In this document: positions 55,515-64,000 of the stretch, piece by piece
How the letters are laid out: each line of letters starts with the position of its first letter
How positions within the stretch are numbered: the stretch's first letter is position 1
NCBI RefSeq assembly: GCF_034314045.1
Contig: NZ_JAVIWL010000001.1
Span: 1,302,001-1,366,000 of the forward strand
Direction of reading: 5' to 3'
Source of the DNA: Glaciimonas sp. CA11.2
Lineage (GTDB): Bacteria > Pseudomonadota > Gammaproteobacteria > Burkholderiales > Burkholderiaceae_D
DNA length: 64,000 bases
Notes under the pieces: model-generated
Seen by the model: the letters and a program-made list of their open reading frames with translations, nothing else
Database searches by the model: none
Told to the model about the DNA's origin: nothing
Made by a program: the position numbers and the translations under genes

Positions 55515-57002
55515 ATGAAACAATCTCTTCAACTCCGTACCTCGCAGCATCTGGCGCTAACCCCGCAACTGCAGCAATCGATTCGATTGTTGCAGTTGTC
55601 TACGTTGGAGTTACATCAGGAACTCGAACACATCCTTTCGGATAATCCGTTACTGGAACGTCTAGACGATCCTTTGGATAATTCAGTGCGATTACTCGCC
55701 GACGGGGCGATCAGTACCAGCGCCTCAACAATGGATGCGCCACCTGGTGACAGCGAAGTAAGCAGCTCGCCTACAGAGCCCGAGGGCGGTGGTGAAGCCC
55801 CTGAGTCTGGCGAAAACAATCAAGAGAACGGCAATACTGACAGCGAATGGAGCTTTGACGACGTTTCCCGAACCTCCAAAGCCCCAGATGATGAGGATTC
55901 ACGACCACAATTAGAAGCCTGCGAATCGACGTTGCGCGAACATTTGCTCAAACAAATGCGTGAAGCTGTTGATCAGCAACGCGACCGTGCATTGATCGAG
56001 TTGATCATTGATGCGCTTGATGAAAACGGCTACCTGGAGGAATCACTAGACGATATTTTTGCACGTCTTCCAGAGCAACTTGATATCGAGATCGAAGAAT
56101 TGTCGATGGCCTTGAAGATGGTCCAAAGCTTCGACCCAACTGGTGTCGGAGCACGCAACGCGTCAGAATGCCTCGCATTGCAAATCAAAGCATTTCCCAA
56201 AGTAGCGTTCGTCACACGCCGACTGGCACTAACAATCGTTGAAGGTTATCTGACCTTATTTGCCCAGCGCGATTTTAATAAAATCAAAAAAGCGCTGGAG
56301 TGTGATGATGAAGATTTGCGCGAGGCACAAATTATTATCAAAAAATGTAATCCTCATCCCGGCGCGACCTTTGCTGGCGGTGCGTCAGATTATGTCGTAC
56401 CAGATGTAATTGTCAGAAAAACAAAAAATGGTTGGCAGGTAATGCTCAACAATGACGTTATGCCAAGGCTTCGAGTTAATGCTCTTTATGCCAACATTCT
56501 CAAGCAGGGCAAGAGCGAGGGATCACTTAACTCGCAGCTACAGGAGGCAAAGTGGCTGATCAAAAATATGCGTCAGCGCTTCGATACCATACTGCGTGTA
56601 GCGCAGGCAATTGTTGAGCGTCAACGGAATTTTTTCTCACATGGGGCGGTTGCTATGCGACCTCTTGTGTTGCGCGAAATAGCTGATACACTAGGATTAC
56701 ACGAGAGTACTATCTCACGTGTAACTACTCAGAAATACATGCTCACCCCACACGGGATGTTCGAATTAAAGTATTTCTTTGGCAGCCATGTTGCTACAGA
56801 GGCAGGTGGAGAGGCTTCCTCAACGGCGATACGGGCGTTAATCAAACAACTGATAGGAGCGGAAGATTCTAAAAGTCCTTTCTCTGACAGCAAGATTGCC
56901 GACATGCTCGCGGAACAAGGTATGGTAGTGGCCCGTCGCACCGTCGCAAAATATCGCGAAGCTTTACGAATTCCGCCGGTCAATTTGCGTAAATCTTTAT
57001 AG
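55515..57002 (+). CDS. rpoN: RNA polymerase sigma-54 factor RpoN
   Basis: 495 residues. The Gln-rich activator-binding region I ([20 protein letters not shown]) is followed by an acidic region II (about 75-140), the core-binding region, the helix-turn-helix and the RpoN box [10 protein letters not shown] near the C-terminus. It directs transcription from the -24/-12 promoters listed here and needs activators such as the AcoR-like protein. It starts 27 bases after lptB, the usual Burkholderiales position. Confidence 0.97.
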   Translation: MKQSLQLRTSQHLALTPQLQQSIRLLQLSTLELHQELEHILSDNPLLERLDDPLDNSVRLLADGAISTSASTMDAPPGDSEVSSSPTEPEGGGEAPESGENNQENGNTDSEWSFDDVSRTSKAPDDEDSRPQLEACESTLREHLLKQMREAVDQQRDRALIELIIDALDENGYLEESLDDIFARLPEQLDIEIEELSMALKMVQSFDPTGVGARNASECLALQIKAFPKVAFVTRRLALTIVEGYLTLFAQRDFNKIKKALECDDEDLREAQIIIKKCNPHPGATFAGGASDYVVPDVIVRKTKNGWQVMLNNDVMPRLRVNALYANILKQGKSEGSLNSQLQEAKWLIKNMRQRFDTILRVAQAIVERQRNFFSHGAVAMRPLVLREIADTLGLHESTISRVTTQKYMLTPHGMFELKYFFGSHVATEAGGEASSTAIRALIKQLIGAEDSKSPFSDSKIADMLAEQGMVVARRTVAKYREALRIPPVNLRKSL

Positions 57003-57135
57003 CTGTTTGCTTGTTTGCACAAACGTCGCTGTGTTCTGACTGATTGATTTATGGTTGATGAATAAATTGGTGATTCAACACTGAATTAATCGTCCCGGTC
57101 CGAACCGCCAACGACACACTTGATAGGAGCGCTGT

Positions 57136-57489
57136 ATGAATTTCACAATTAGTGGGCATCACCTCGACGTAACTCCCGCCATTCGCGAACACGTGCTAAG
57201 CAAATTGGAGCGTATCAAGCGCCACTTCGATCAGGTCATAGATATTAGTGTGATCCTGACGGTAGACAAAATCACAGAGAAAGAAAAGCGTCAAAAAGCC
57301 GAAATTAATCTGCGCGTTAAAGGCAAAGACCTGCATGCCGAGAGCATTGCGCATGACCTTTACGCCGCCATCGATTTGTTAATCGACAAACTCGATCGAC
57401 AAGTGATTAAATATAAGGACAAATTGCAGAATCATCAACATTCGGCAATCAAGCATCTACCTGAGGATTTGCCCATCGCAGCAACGTGA
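57136..57489 (+). CDS. hpf: Ribosome hibernation-promoting factor
   Basis: 117 residues of the short HPF/YfiA type ([53 protein letters not shown]). It binds the 30S decoding region and inactivates ribosomes in stationary phase. Strong ribosome site (AGGAGCG). It follows rpoN by 133 bases and ends at a terminator. Confidence 0.95.
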   Translation: MNFTISGHHLDVTPAIREHVLSKLERIKRHFDQVIDISVILTVDKITEKEKRQKAEINLRVKGKDLHAESIAHDLYAAIDLLIDKLDRQVIKYKDKLQNHQHSAIKHLPEDLPIAAT

Positions 57490-57567
57490 TGGACGGGGTT
57501 CTCTAATGCGGTCAACGTAAGTATTGCTCAATAAATAAATTGAAAAATACTATACTGACAAATGAGC

Positions 57568-57599
57568 AAGGGCGCAGTTAATGCGCCCTTTGTCATTTT
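57568..57599 (+). terminator. Rho-independent terminator after hpf
   Basis: AAGGGCGCA and TGCGCCCTT pair perfectly around a 5-base loop, followed by a T-rich tail (TGTCATTTT). It closes the kdsD-to-hpf cluster. The next 250 bases contain no gene; a tandem GAATGTCTC pair occurs near 57680. Confidence 0.82.
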
Positions 57600-57856
57600 A
57601 AAATTATATAACTTACACACGCCCTGCCCGAATATGTTCGTAACACTTTGCATCGTTTAGCAGTGTTCGGAGGCATCGCCGAATGTCTCGAATGTCTCGA
57701 ACGCAACCGGGTACACCTCAAACAGCGGCCAAAACAAATAACTAAGCAAGAAGCTTTATAACGTCACTCTCAAAAGAGTTTTCATAAAGTCGCCAGACCC
57801 GTAACTTTCCCAATTCGGTCCACATCAAAAATACCATGACGATGGTATGCCGCAGC

Positions 57857-58555
57857 CTATTGCTTTAATGCGCCAAAAACTTTTCCGATAATTGCACTGC
57901 CAGCACCGATCGGATCACGTCGAATCGCTTTTTCCTCTTCCCCTATCATGTAAAACAAGCCATCCAAGGTGCGCTGCGTGACATAGCCTTCAACAGTCGC
58001 CGCCTGACCTGGCACAAGACCCGTTTTACTGACCAATCCCATCGTCGAATTGTATTGTGTGGATACACCGTTACGGTCGGTGATTTTCTTTACTATCGGG
58101 AGAAATTTTTCTCCTAACGGGGTGGCAGTTTTCTCTCTGAAAAAATCGGTTACCGATGTGTCGCCGCCACTCAGAATATTCTTCGCATCCGTGACCGACA
58201 TGGATTTCACCGCATTCAGGAGCAACGGCTTCGCCAATGGCACGGCAGACTCTGCGGCATGATTCATCGACACGACCAGATCATCCAGTTGTTGGCCCTT
58301 CCCTGTCATTTTAAGCAGCGGTCGTGCTTTCTCTAGCATCCCTGGCAATCCGATTTTTACTTTATCGTTATTTAAAAATCCGTTTTCGACGCCCAGCTTG
58401 GCAACTGCAACGTCCGCGCCTTTATTGAGCGCCGCCTTCAGTCCTGAGTTGGCATCCTGATTGCTCAAATCCGCCAAAGAAAATGCCATCGCGGCGGTAG
58501 AGACTAAAGAGATCACCAGACCTAAACGTAATGCCGGTTGAAAGATAAATTTCAT
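57857..58555 (-). CDS. DUF4197 family exported protein
   Basis: 232 residues with an N-terminal signal (LGLVISLVSTAAMAFS). DUF4197 features are SLADLSNQDANSGLKAALNKG at the mature start, PLLLNAVKSMSVTDAKNILSGG in the middle and VTQRTLDGLFYMIGEEEKAIR near the end. Such proteins are widespread in Gram-negative bacteria and of unknown role, probably periplasmic. Single gene on the minus strand. Confidence 0.88.
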   Translation of the reverse strand: MKFIFQPALRLGLVISLVSTAAMAFSLADLSNQDANSGLKAALNKGADVAVAKLGVENGFLNNDKVKIGLPGMLEKARPLLKMTGKGQQLDDLVVSMNHAAESAVPLAKPLLLNAVKSMSVTDAKNILSGGDTSVTDFFREKTATPLGEKFLPIVKKITDRNGVSTQYNSTMGLVSKTGLVPGQAATVEGYVTQRTLDGLFYMIGEEEKAIRRDPIGAGSAIIGKVFGALKQ

Positions 58556-58840
58556 GTAAAGTCCCTTTTATAAAGACGAAAAAGCAAACAAAAACACGCG
58601 CAAAAATATATAAGAAACATCAGCTGATCACTTCGCCGATCATCCTGTCAATGCAGCCATTGATCCAACTCAATAAAAACAGCGGTGCATTTTTATGTTC
58701 GTATGAGAATAACGCGACGACATGTATTGACAGAAAGTACGATAAGACGTTCAGATATCAAAACGTATATTGCTATGTATCATCGCATTGATATCTGCTG
58801 CGCCATCACGCAATGACGTAACGCGATTCAACAAAGGAGA

Positions 58841-60022
58841 TTATAAATGTCCATCATCGACCAGAAACAACCGGCGATGTTCACGTATTGCATAACGATC
58901 GGTCATCCCCGCGATGTAATCGGCGACTTGACGCGCTTGCAATTGGACACTATCAACCTGTGGATCAGGGAGCCCTTGCTGCGTAACAGCTTGTATTAAC
59001 TGATAATCCGGCGGCAGCAAAGCCGGTTCATTAACAAAGCAGTCAAATAACTCCACCACGATCCGCCTGGCCTTGCTGGTCATCCGATTGACTAGATAAT
59101 GGCGATAAAGATTTTCACGCAAGAACTGTTTCAGTGCAATGGCCTCACGCGCCATTGGGTCCGAGAAAGCAATCAGTGGCGCCGCATCCCGCACGTCATC
59201 GACCGTCTGCGGTGCAGCAGCCTTAATGCGTTCACGCGATGTATTGATTAAATCGTTGATCAAGGCATTAATCATGCGGCGCACAGTTTCGTTGATCGCA
59301 CGGCGTCCACGTAGTCCGGGAAAAGTCGTTTCGACCTCGCGATTATGACGTGCAAAAAAATCAATTTGCATCATCTGGTCAAGTGTCAGCAGTCCCGACC
59401 TTAAGCCGTCGTCAATATCGTGATTGTTATAGGCAATTTCATCCGCAAGATTGGCAACCTGCGCTTCCAGGCTGGGCTGTTTGCGCTGGAGGAAGCGATG
59501 ACCAATATCGCCCAATCTTTTGGCGTTAGCCACTGAACAGTGCTTCAAAATACCTTCGCGCGTTTCAAACATCAAATTCAAACCGTCGAATGCGCCGTAT
59601 CGTTGCTCCAGTTTGTCGACCAGTCGCAGACTTTGCAGGTTGTGCTCGAAGCCACCGAAGTTATTCATACAGGCGTTTAGGGCATCTTGTCCAGCATGCC
59701 CAAAAGGCGTGTGACCAAGATCGTGCGCTAACGAAATCGCCTCCACCAGATCTTCGTTCAGTTGCAGATTGCGGGCGATAGAGCGGGCGATTTGAGCAAC
59801 CTCAATACTATGCGTCAGCCGGGTACGAAATAGATCACCTTCGTGATTAACGAATACCTGCGTTTTATATTCTAGCCGACGAAAGGCTGTGCAATGGACA
59901 ATGCGGTCACGATCACGTTGAAACTCAGTGCGGGTGTTGGGCGCAATTTCGTCAAACAAGCGTCCCCGTGATGTCGCTGAATGTGCAGCATACGGTGCAA
60001 GAGACGCTTCTTGATTTGTCAT
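58841..60022 (-). CDS. dgt: Deoxyguanosine triphosphate triphosphohydrolase-like protein
   Basis: 393 residues. The HD metal site is visible: [15 protein letters not shown] and [13 protein letters not shown], with [14 protein letters not shown] further on. It hydrolyses dNTPs to nucleosides and triphosphate, or acts in nucleotide control. It follows the aroK-aroB fusion gene by 21 bases on the same strand, the usual order in Burkholderiales, so they are co-transcribed. Confidence 0.93.
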   Translation of the reverse strand: MTNQEASLAPYAAHSATSRGRLFDEIAPNTRTEFQRDRDRIVHCTAFRRLEYKTQVFVNHEGDLFRTRLTHSIEVAQIARSIARNLQLNEDLVEAISLAHDLGHTPFGHAGQDALNACMNNFGGFEHNLQSLRLVDKLEQRYGAFDGLNLMFETREGILKHCSVANAKRLGDIGHRFLQRKQPSLEAQVANLADEIAYNNHDIDDGLRSGLLTLDQMMQIDFFARHNREVETTFPGLRGRRAINETVRRMINALINDLINTSRERIKAAAPQTVDDVRDAAPLIAFSDPMAREAIALKQFLRENLYRHYLVNRMTSKARRIVVELFDCFVNEPALLPPDYQLIQAVTQQGLPDPQVDSVQLQARQVADYIAGMTDRYAIREHRRLFLVDDGHL

Positions 60023-60043
60023 GGGACGGCGCTAAGCGGGTTA

Positions 60044-61846
60044 TTAAGCGATGGATTTAGGGGGATTAACGGACGGATTAATTGATGGGTTAACCGGCAC
60101 AGTCGATAATTGTTGTATCGTCGCCAATAGTGGTTCCTGTGGCACCGTGCTAACCAATGATCCACCCAGTTGATTCATTAAAATGAATTTGATTTGACCA
60201 TCTTCGTTTTTCTTATCGACCTGCATCAACTCAAGCCAGCGCCCTGCACCAAGATTCGGCGCGGCAGTTGGTAAGCCCGCCGCCCGCACTAACGCGCTCA
60301 CGCGATCACGTGCAACGGCATCGATATAACCCAGACGGTGTGATAATTCAGCCGCCATGATCATGCCACAGCCGACCGCTTCGCCATGCAACCATACGCC
60401 ATAACCCAGACCGGATTCGATAGCGTGACCAAAAGTATGTCCAAAATTCAAAATCGCTCGCAAACCACCTTCGCGCTCATCCTGTCGTACCACATCAGCT
60501 TTGATTTCGCATGAGCGCTGGATAGCGTAAGCCAGCGCTGCGCTATCGCGCGCCATCAATTTGCCAATATTCGCCTCGAGCCAATCGAAAAATGCGGCGT
60601 CAATTACCGCGCCGTATTTAATAACTTCCGCCAAACCGGCAGATAATTCGCGCTTCGGCAATGTTTGCAGTGTTGTGATATCCGCAAGTACCGCCTGAGG
60701 TTGGTAAAAAGCACCGATCATATTCTTGCCAAGCGGATGATTTATGCCGGTTTTGCCACCAACGGATGAATCAACCTGCGCCAGCAAAGTAGTAGGAATT
60801 TGCACAAACGGCACGCCACGCATATAAGCTGACGCCGCATAGCCAGTCAGATCCCCAATAACGCCACCGCCCAGTGCAACCAATGTTGTCTTACGATCAC
60901 ACTTTTCACTCAATAAGCGATCGAAAATCACCATCAGATTGGTCCAGTTTTTCTCTTCTTCACCATCTGGCAGAATGATTTCAACAACCGACTTGCCTGC
61001 CGAAAGGAGCGATGAACGCAACACATCCAGATACAGCGGGGCGACTACAGTATTGGTGACAATAGCAACCTGCTTGCCCTTGACCAGTCGGGCGATCAAT
61101 TCACCATCCAACAACAACCGCTGTCCGATCTCTATCGGATAACTACGCTCACCTAACTCAACTTGCAAGCTGACGGATAAAGTAGAAGTTGCTGCGTATG
61201 GAGATGCATTCAAAGTATTTTGTTGATTCATAGAAAAATTGGTAGAAAGATGGTCGCTTGAGGATACCGCGTTTGTAGCAGTCAGATCCGTTGCGTTATT
61301 GTTCATTAGCCCGACATGCTCATCGACGTTGACACGCGTCATATCAAGCTGAGACAAAATGCTATGAACCAAAAATTGTACGTTAGGACGGCCCGTATCA
61401 ATGATGATATCGGCAATTTCCCGATAGAGTGGATCGCGCTGGCGCGACAACTCCTCTAGCCGTCTGCGAGGATCAGCTGTTTGCAATAAAGGACGATTTT
61501 TATCACGGCCTGTACGCTGCAAAATATGATGCACACTGGCGCGCAAATAAATGACAGTACCACAACTCTTTAACAAAGCCCGGTTGTCCGGATTTAAGAT
61601 CGCGCCCCCACCCGTTGCCAACACGATATTTTGACGTGCAGTCAGATCGCGGATGACTTCTGCTTCGCGCTGACGAAAACTCGGCTCGCCTTCAATCTCA
61701 AAAATCAATGGAATTGAAGCGCCAGTACGCGCCTCAATCTCATGGTCCGAATCGATAAAAAGTTTGTTTAGTTTTCTCGCCAAAGCACGACCAACCGTGG
61801 TCTTGCCTGATCCCATCAGGCCGACCAGAATAATATTGCCTTTCAT
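60044..61846 (-). CDS. aroKB: Shikimate kinase / 3-dehydroquinate synthase fusion (AroKB)
   Basis: 600 residues from the ATG at 61846 (a GTG two codons earlier is weaker). Residues 1-170 are shikimate kinase: Walker [28 protein letters not shown] and TGGGAIL. A Ser/Thr/Asn-rich linker spans about 170-225. Residues 226-600 are 3-dehydroquinate synthase: [54 protein letters not shown] and LHGEAVGCG. The two enzymes are steps 5 and 2 of the shikimate pathway. Related bacteria usually carry them as separate adjacent genes; here no stop codon separates them. Internal ATGs at 61306 and 61231 could still allow a free AroB, but neither has a good ribosome site. Confidence 0.92.
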   Translation of the reverse strand: MKGNIILVGLMGSGKTTVGRALARKLNKLFIDSDHEIEARTGASIPLIFEIEGEPSFRQREAEVIRDLTARQNIVLATGGGAILNPDNRALLKSCGTVIYLRASVHHILQRTGRDKNRPLLQTADPRRRLEELSRQRDPLYREIADIIIDTGRPNVQFLVHSILSQLDMTRVNVDEHVGLMNNNATDLTATNAVSSSDHLSTNFSMNQQNTLNASPYAATSTLSVSLQVELGERSYPIEIGQRLLLDGELIARLVKGKQVAIVTNTVVAPLYLDVLRSSLLSAGKSVVEIILPDGEEEKNWTNLMVIFDRLLSEKCDRKTTLVALGGGVIGDLTGYAASAYMRGVPFVQIPTTLLAQVDSSVGGKTGINHPLGKNMIGAFYQPQAVLADITTLQTLPKRELSAGLAEVIKYGAVIDAAFFDWLEANIGKLMARDSAALAYAIQRSCEIKADVVRQDEREGGLRAILNFGHTFGHAIESGLGYGVWLHGEAVGCGMIMAAELSHRLGYIDAVARDRVSALVRAAGLPTAAPNLGAGRWLELMQVDKKNEDGQIKFILMNQLGGSLVSTVPQEPLLATIQQLSTVPVNPSINPSVNPPKSIA

Positions 61847-62103
61847 GTACACCGTACCATTTCACCACTAAGCCGTTTCGGAACCTGTTTCGTATCTTAT
61901 TAGTCGGATTCGGAGTTGCCATTTCAATACGCTAACTTATCGTAGTAAAACTCAGAGAAGCGTTTCGCTGAAAATCCGATTACCAATAAACAAGTGTATC
62001 TCAGCTTTTGCGCTTTTTATCCAGCCTTTAGCCAACCAACAACAGATACGAACAAGTTCACTACAAATCCAGACACCCGCGTAAAGCCGGTATCTTTAGG
62101 CAT

Positions 62104-64000
62104 TTAGCGCCCAGCGATCCGGTCTATGACGACTTTTGGTGTAAGGAAAATCAATAATTCCGTTCTTTTGTTAACAATTGCTGTTTGTTTGAAAAGATAA
62201 CCCAGAACCGGAATATCTCCAAGCAAAGGCACTTTATTGACGGCATTCGAAATTGTTTGCGTGTAAATACCACCAATAACGACTGTTCCGCCATTTTCTA
62301 CCTGAACCTGCGTTTGCACATGCTTGGTGTTGATTGATACGCCACCCGGAACAACCTGGCCGACACTGTCGTTAGTCACATCGACAGTCAAAATGACGTT
62401 ACCGTCCGGCGTAATTTGTGGCGTCACTTCAAGTTTCAGGTTGGCTTTTTTGAATTCAACCGAAGTTGCGCCACTACTGGTAGCACTTTGATAAGGAATC
62501 TCCGTTCCTTGCTCAATTAATGCCTTTTGCTGATCGGCAGTAACAACGCGCGGACTGGATATGATCTTACCTTCCCCATCCGCCTCAAGCGCGGACAATT
62601 CGAGACTAATAAATTTTGATGCAGCCGCATTAAACAACGTCAATGCAACAGAACCCGCTGACCCAGTAGCAGGATTAGCCGGCAAATTCACCGCACTTTG
62701 TCCAATACCTGGGATAGTCGCCCCTGTCGAGGTAGTCGTCACTGTAGTTGGAACTTGCTGTCCACCAGCGGCGACGTTATTGCTATTAAAACCAAATCCA
62801 AGCTTCGCACCCAGATTACGACTAAAACCATCGTTAGCCTCCACCATACGCGCTTCGATCAGTACCTGCCGCGAGGCAATGTCGATCTTGGTGACTAGCG
62901 TACGAATATTTTCAAGGACGGTCGCCGTATCTGTAATGAATAACTGATTCGTACGTGGATCAATCACGGCGCTTCCGCGTTTGGACAAAATACTGTTCTT
63001 TTTGTCACCTGCGCTGCTGCCATCATCATTAATACCAAATACTTTTTTGAACGCATCGGCCTTTTGATAGTTCAATTGAAACGACTCGGTCCGCAAGGGC
63101 TCCAGATCGGCAATTAAGGCGCGTTGCTCCAACTCCAACTTCTCTTTCGTCAGCAACTCGTCTTTCGGCGCAATCCACACGACTGAGCCATTCTTACGCA
63201 TGTCTAATCCTTTGGACTGCATGACGATGTCGAGCGCCTGATCCCAGGGCACGTCTTTTAGACGCAATGTCAGGTTACCGCTGACCGTGTCACTGGTAAT
63301 AATATTTAAACCAGTAAAGTCCGCAATGACCTGCAGTACTGCACGGACTTCAATGTTTTGAAAGTTTAACGACAATTTGTCGCCACGGTAATTTTGCACG
63401 CCTTGCCCTAACTTGTTCGGCTGCTCCTTGATCGGCTTGACTTCAATCACCAATTGGGAATCGCTCTGGTAAGCGGTATGCTCCCACAGGCCCTTAGGTT
63501 CGATCACCATACGAACATTTTCACCCTGCTGCATGGTGGTGATAGTCCGTACTGGCGTTCCGAAATCCCCAACATCCAATTTGCGACGTAGAGTTGCCGG
63601 TAAACTTGTCTTACTGAAATCGACGACAATCGACTGTCCCTGTTGTCGCACGTTGACCACAACTTGCTTACTCGGCAGATCAACCACGATGCGGCCTTCA
63701 CCTGCGCTGCCACGACGGAAATCGATATCGCGCAACGCGGGCTTACTGTCTTCAAGAGTCGCGGGATAAGCAACCGTAGATGTTGTTGTCGGTACCACAG
63801 AGCTATCGAGAACAGCGGGGCGATTCGGCGCGACAGGTAGAACTGGCTCACCGACTGAGTTGACCGCCGTCGCCACACCGCCCGATCCATCAATCGTTAC
63901 AACGACTGCGTTACCTTCCATAGCCAGGGCATAATTTAACGAGCGCTTAAGATTAATAACCAGACGCACGCGATCATCGTTCTGAGCAACAATTACATTG
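62104..64000 (-). CDS. pilQ: Type IV pilus secretin PilQ, 3' part
   Basis: The frame is open to the window edge; at least 632 codons are present and the start is outside. In order: an AMIN-type domain (RIVVDLPSKQVVVNVRQQGQ), a secretin N0/TonB-short domain (KLSLNFQNIEVRAVLQVIADFTGLNI), an N1 repeat (RQVLIEARMVEANDGFSRNLG) and the secretin pore (VALTLFNAAASKFISLELSALEADGEGKIISSPRV, GGIYTQ, VPLLGDIPVLGYLFK). It forms the outer-membrane channel for type IV pili. The gene is followed by the aroK-aroB fusion after about 250 bases, as in other Burkholderiales. Confidence 0.95.
   Translation of the reverse strand, partial: NVIVAQNDDRVRLVINLKRSLNYALAMEGNAVVVTIDGSGGVATAVNSVGEPVLPVAPNRPAVLDSSVVPTTTSTVAYPATLEDSKPALRDIDFRRGSAGEGRIVVDLPSKQVVVNVRQQGQSIVVDFSKTSLPATLRRKLDVGDFGTPVRTITTMQQGENVRMVIEPKGLWEHTAYQSDSQLVIEVKPIKEQPNKLGQGVQNYRGDKLSLNFQNIEVRAVLQVIADFTGLNIITSDTVSGNLTLRLKDVPWDQALDIVMQSKGLDMRKNGSVVWIAPKDELLTKEKLELEQRALIADLEPLRTESFQLNYQKADAFKKVFGINDDGSSAGDKKNSILSKRGSAVIDPRTNQLFITDTATVLENIRTLVTKIDIASRQVLIEARMVEANDGFSRNLGAKLGFGFNSNNVAAGGQQVPTTVTTTSTGATIPGIGQSAVNLPANPATGSAGSVALTLFNAAASKFISLELSALEADGEGKIISSPRVVTADQQKALIEQGTEIPYQSATSSGATSVEFKKANLKLEVTPQITPDGNVILTVDVTNDSVGQVVPGGVSINTKHVQTQVQVENGGTVVIGGIYTQTISNAVNKVPLLGDIPVLGYLFKQTAIVNKRTELLIFLTPKVVIDRIAGR

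Overview
The window looks like chromosome of a beta-proteobacterium of the order Burkholderiales, most likely family Oxalobacteraceae (Collimonas/Glaciimonas-like). This rests on the linked housekeeping orders kef-kdsD-kdsC-lptC-lptA-lptB-rpoN-hpf and pilQ-aroK-aroB-dgt, the ssb/uvrA divergence, the Burkholderiales-type porin and a moderate GC content judged by eye. The genus is an inference. I saw no tRNA, rRNA, CRISPR array or complete insertion sequence.

Layout. 1-1.5 kb: the start of an exported protein cut by the window edge and a small exported Cys-containing protein. 1.5-9.9 kb: an aldo/keto reductase, then a transglutaminase / circularly permuted ATP-grasp-alpha-E / transglutaminase-DUF2126 cluster. 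10.6-12.7 kb: a PEP-CTERM surface protein with a sigma-54 promoter and a duplicated upstream region. 13-15.4 kb: a type VI secretion PAAR protein, a DUF6402 putative effector and two and a half tandem membrane-anchored putative immunity genes. 15.4-26.9 kb: a lanthanide-type PQQ alcohol dehydrogenase, its cytochrome c (PedF-like), a periplasmic binding protein, an AcoR-like sigma-54 activator, a porin, and a NosR-like flavo/iron-sulfur membrane protein with its flavin transferase ApbE. 27-34.9 kb: a PreP-like M16 protease, a GGDEF-EAL c-di-GMP protein and two alpha/beta hydrolases. 35-39 kb: a large UPF1-like SF1 helicase beside an RHS relic. 39.3-48.6 kb: ssb, MFS transporter, uvrA, a phytanoyl-CoA-type dioxygenase, an esterase and a Kef-type antiporter. 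49-51.6 kb: an S8-like peptidase with chitin-binding tail that appears inserted between the antiporter and kdsD. 51.9-57.6 kb: the kdsD-to-hpf cluster including rpoN. 57.8-64 kb: DUF4197, dgt, an aroK-aroB fusion and the 3' part of pilQ.

The main result is a candidate sigma-54 regulon for alcohol oxidation. Six start regions carry a -24/-12 element with correct GG-N10-GC spacing: the left-edge exported gene, the small exported protein, pedF, the PQQ dehydrogenase, the porin and the NosR-like/apbE pair. Four of them share TGGCATG-N4-nTGCn. Each has a TTGTTC/GAACAA hexamer 29-94 bases upstream of the -24 element; upstream of pedF it forms a perfect dyad. The AcoR-like activator encoded among them is the obvious candidate regulator, and rpoN itself lies at 55.5 kb. 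A plausible model is that one activator switches on outer-membrane entry, lanthanide-dependent periplasmic oxidation, cytochrome c electron transfer and a flavinylated membrane electron carrier. The PEP-CTERM gene has its own sigma-54 promoter without the TTGTTC hexamer, so it probably answers to a different activator. All regulatory statements come from motif reading and are untested.
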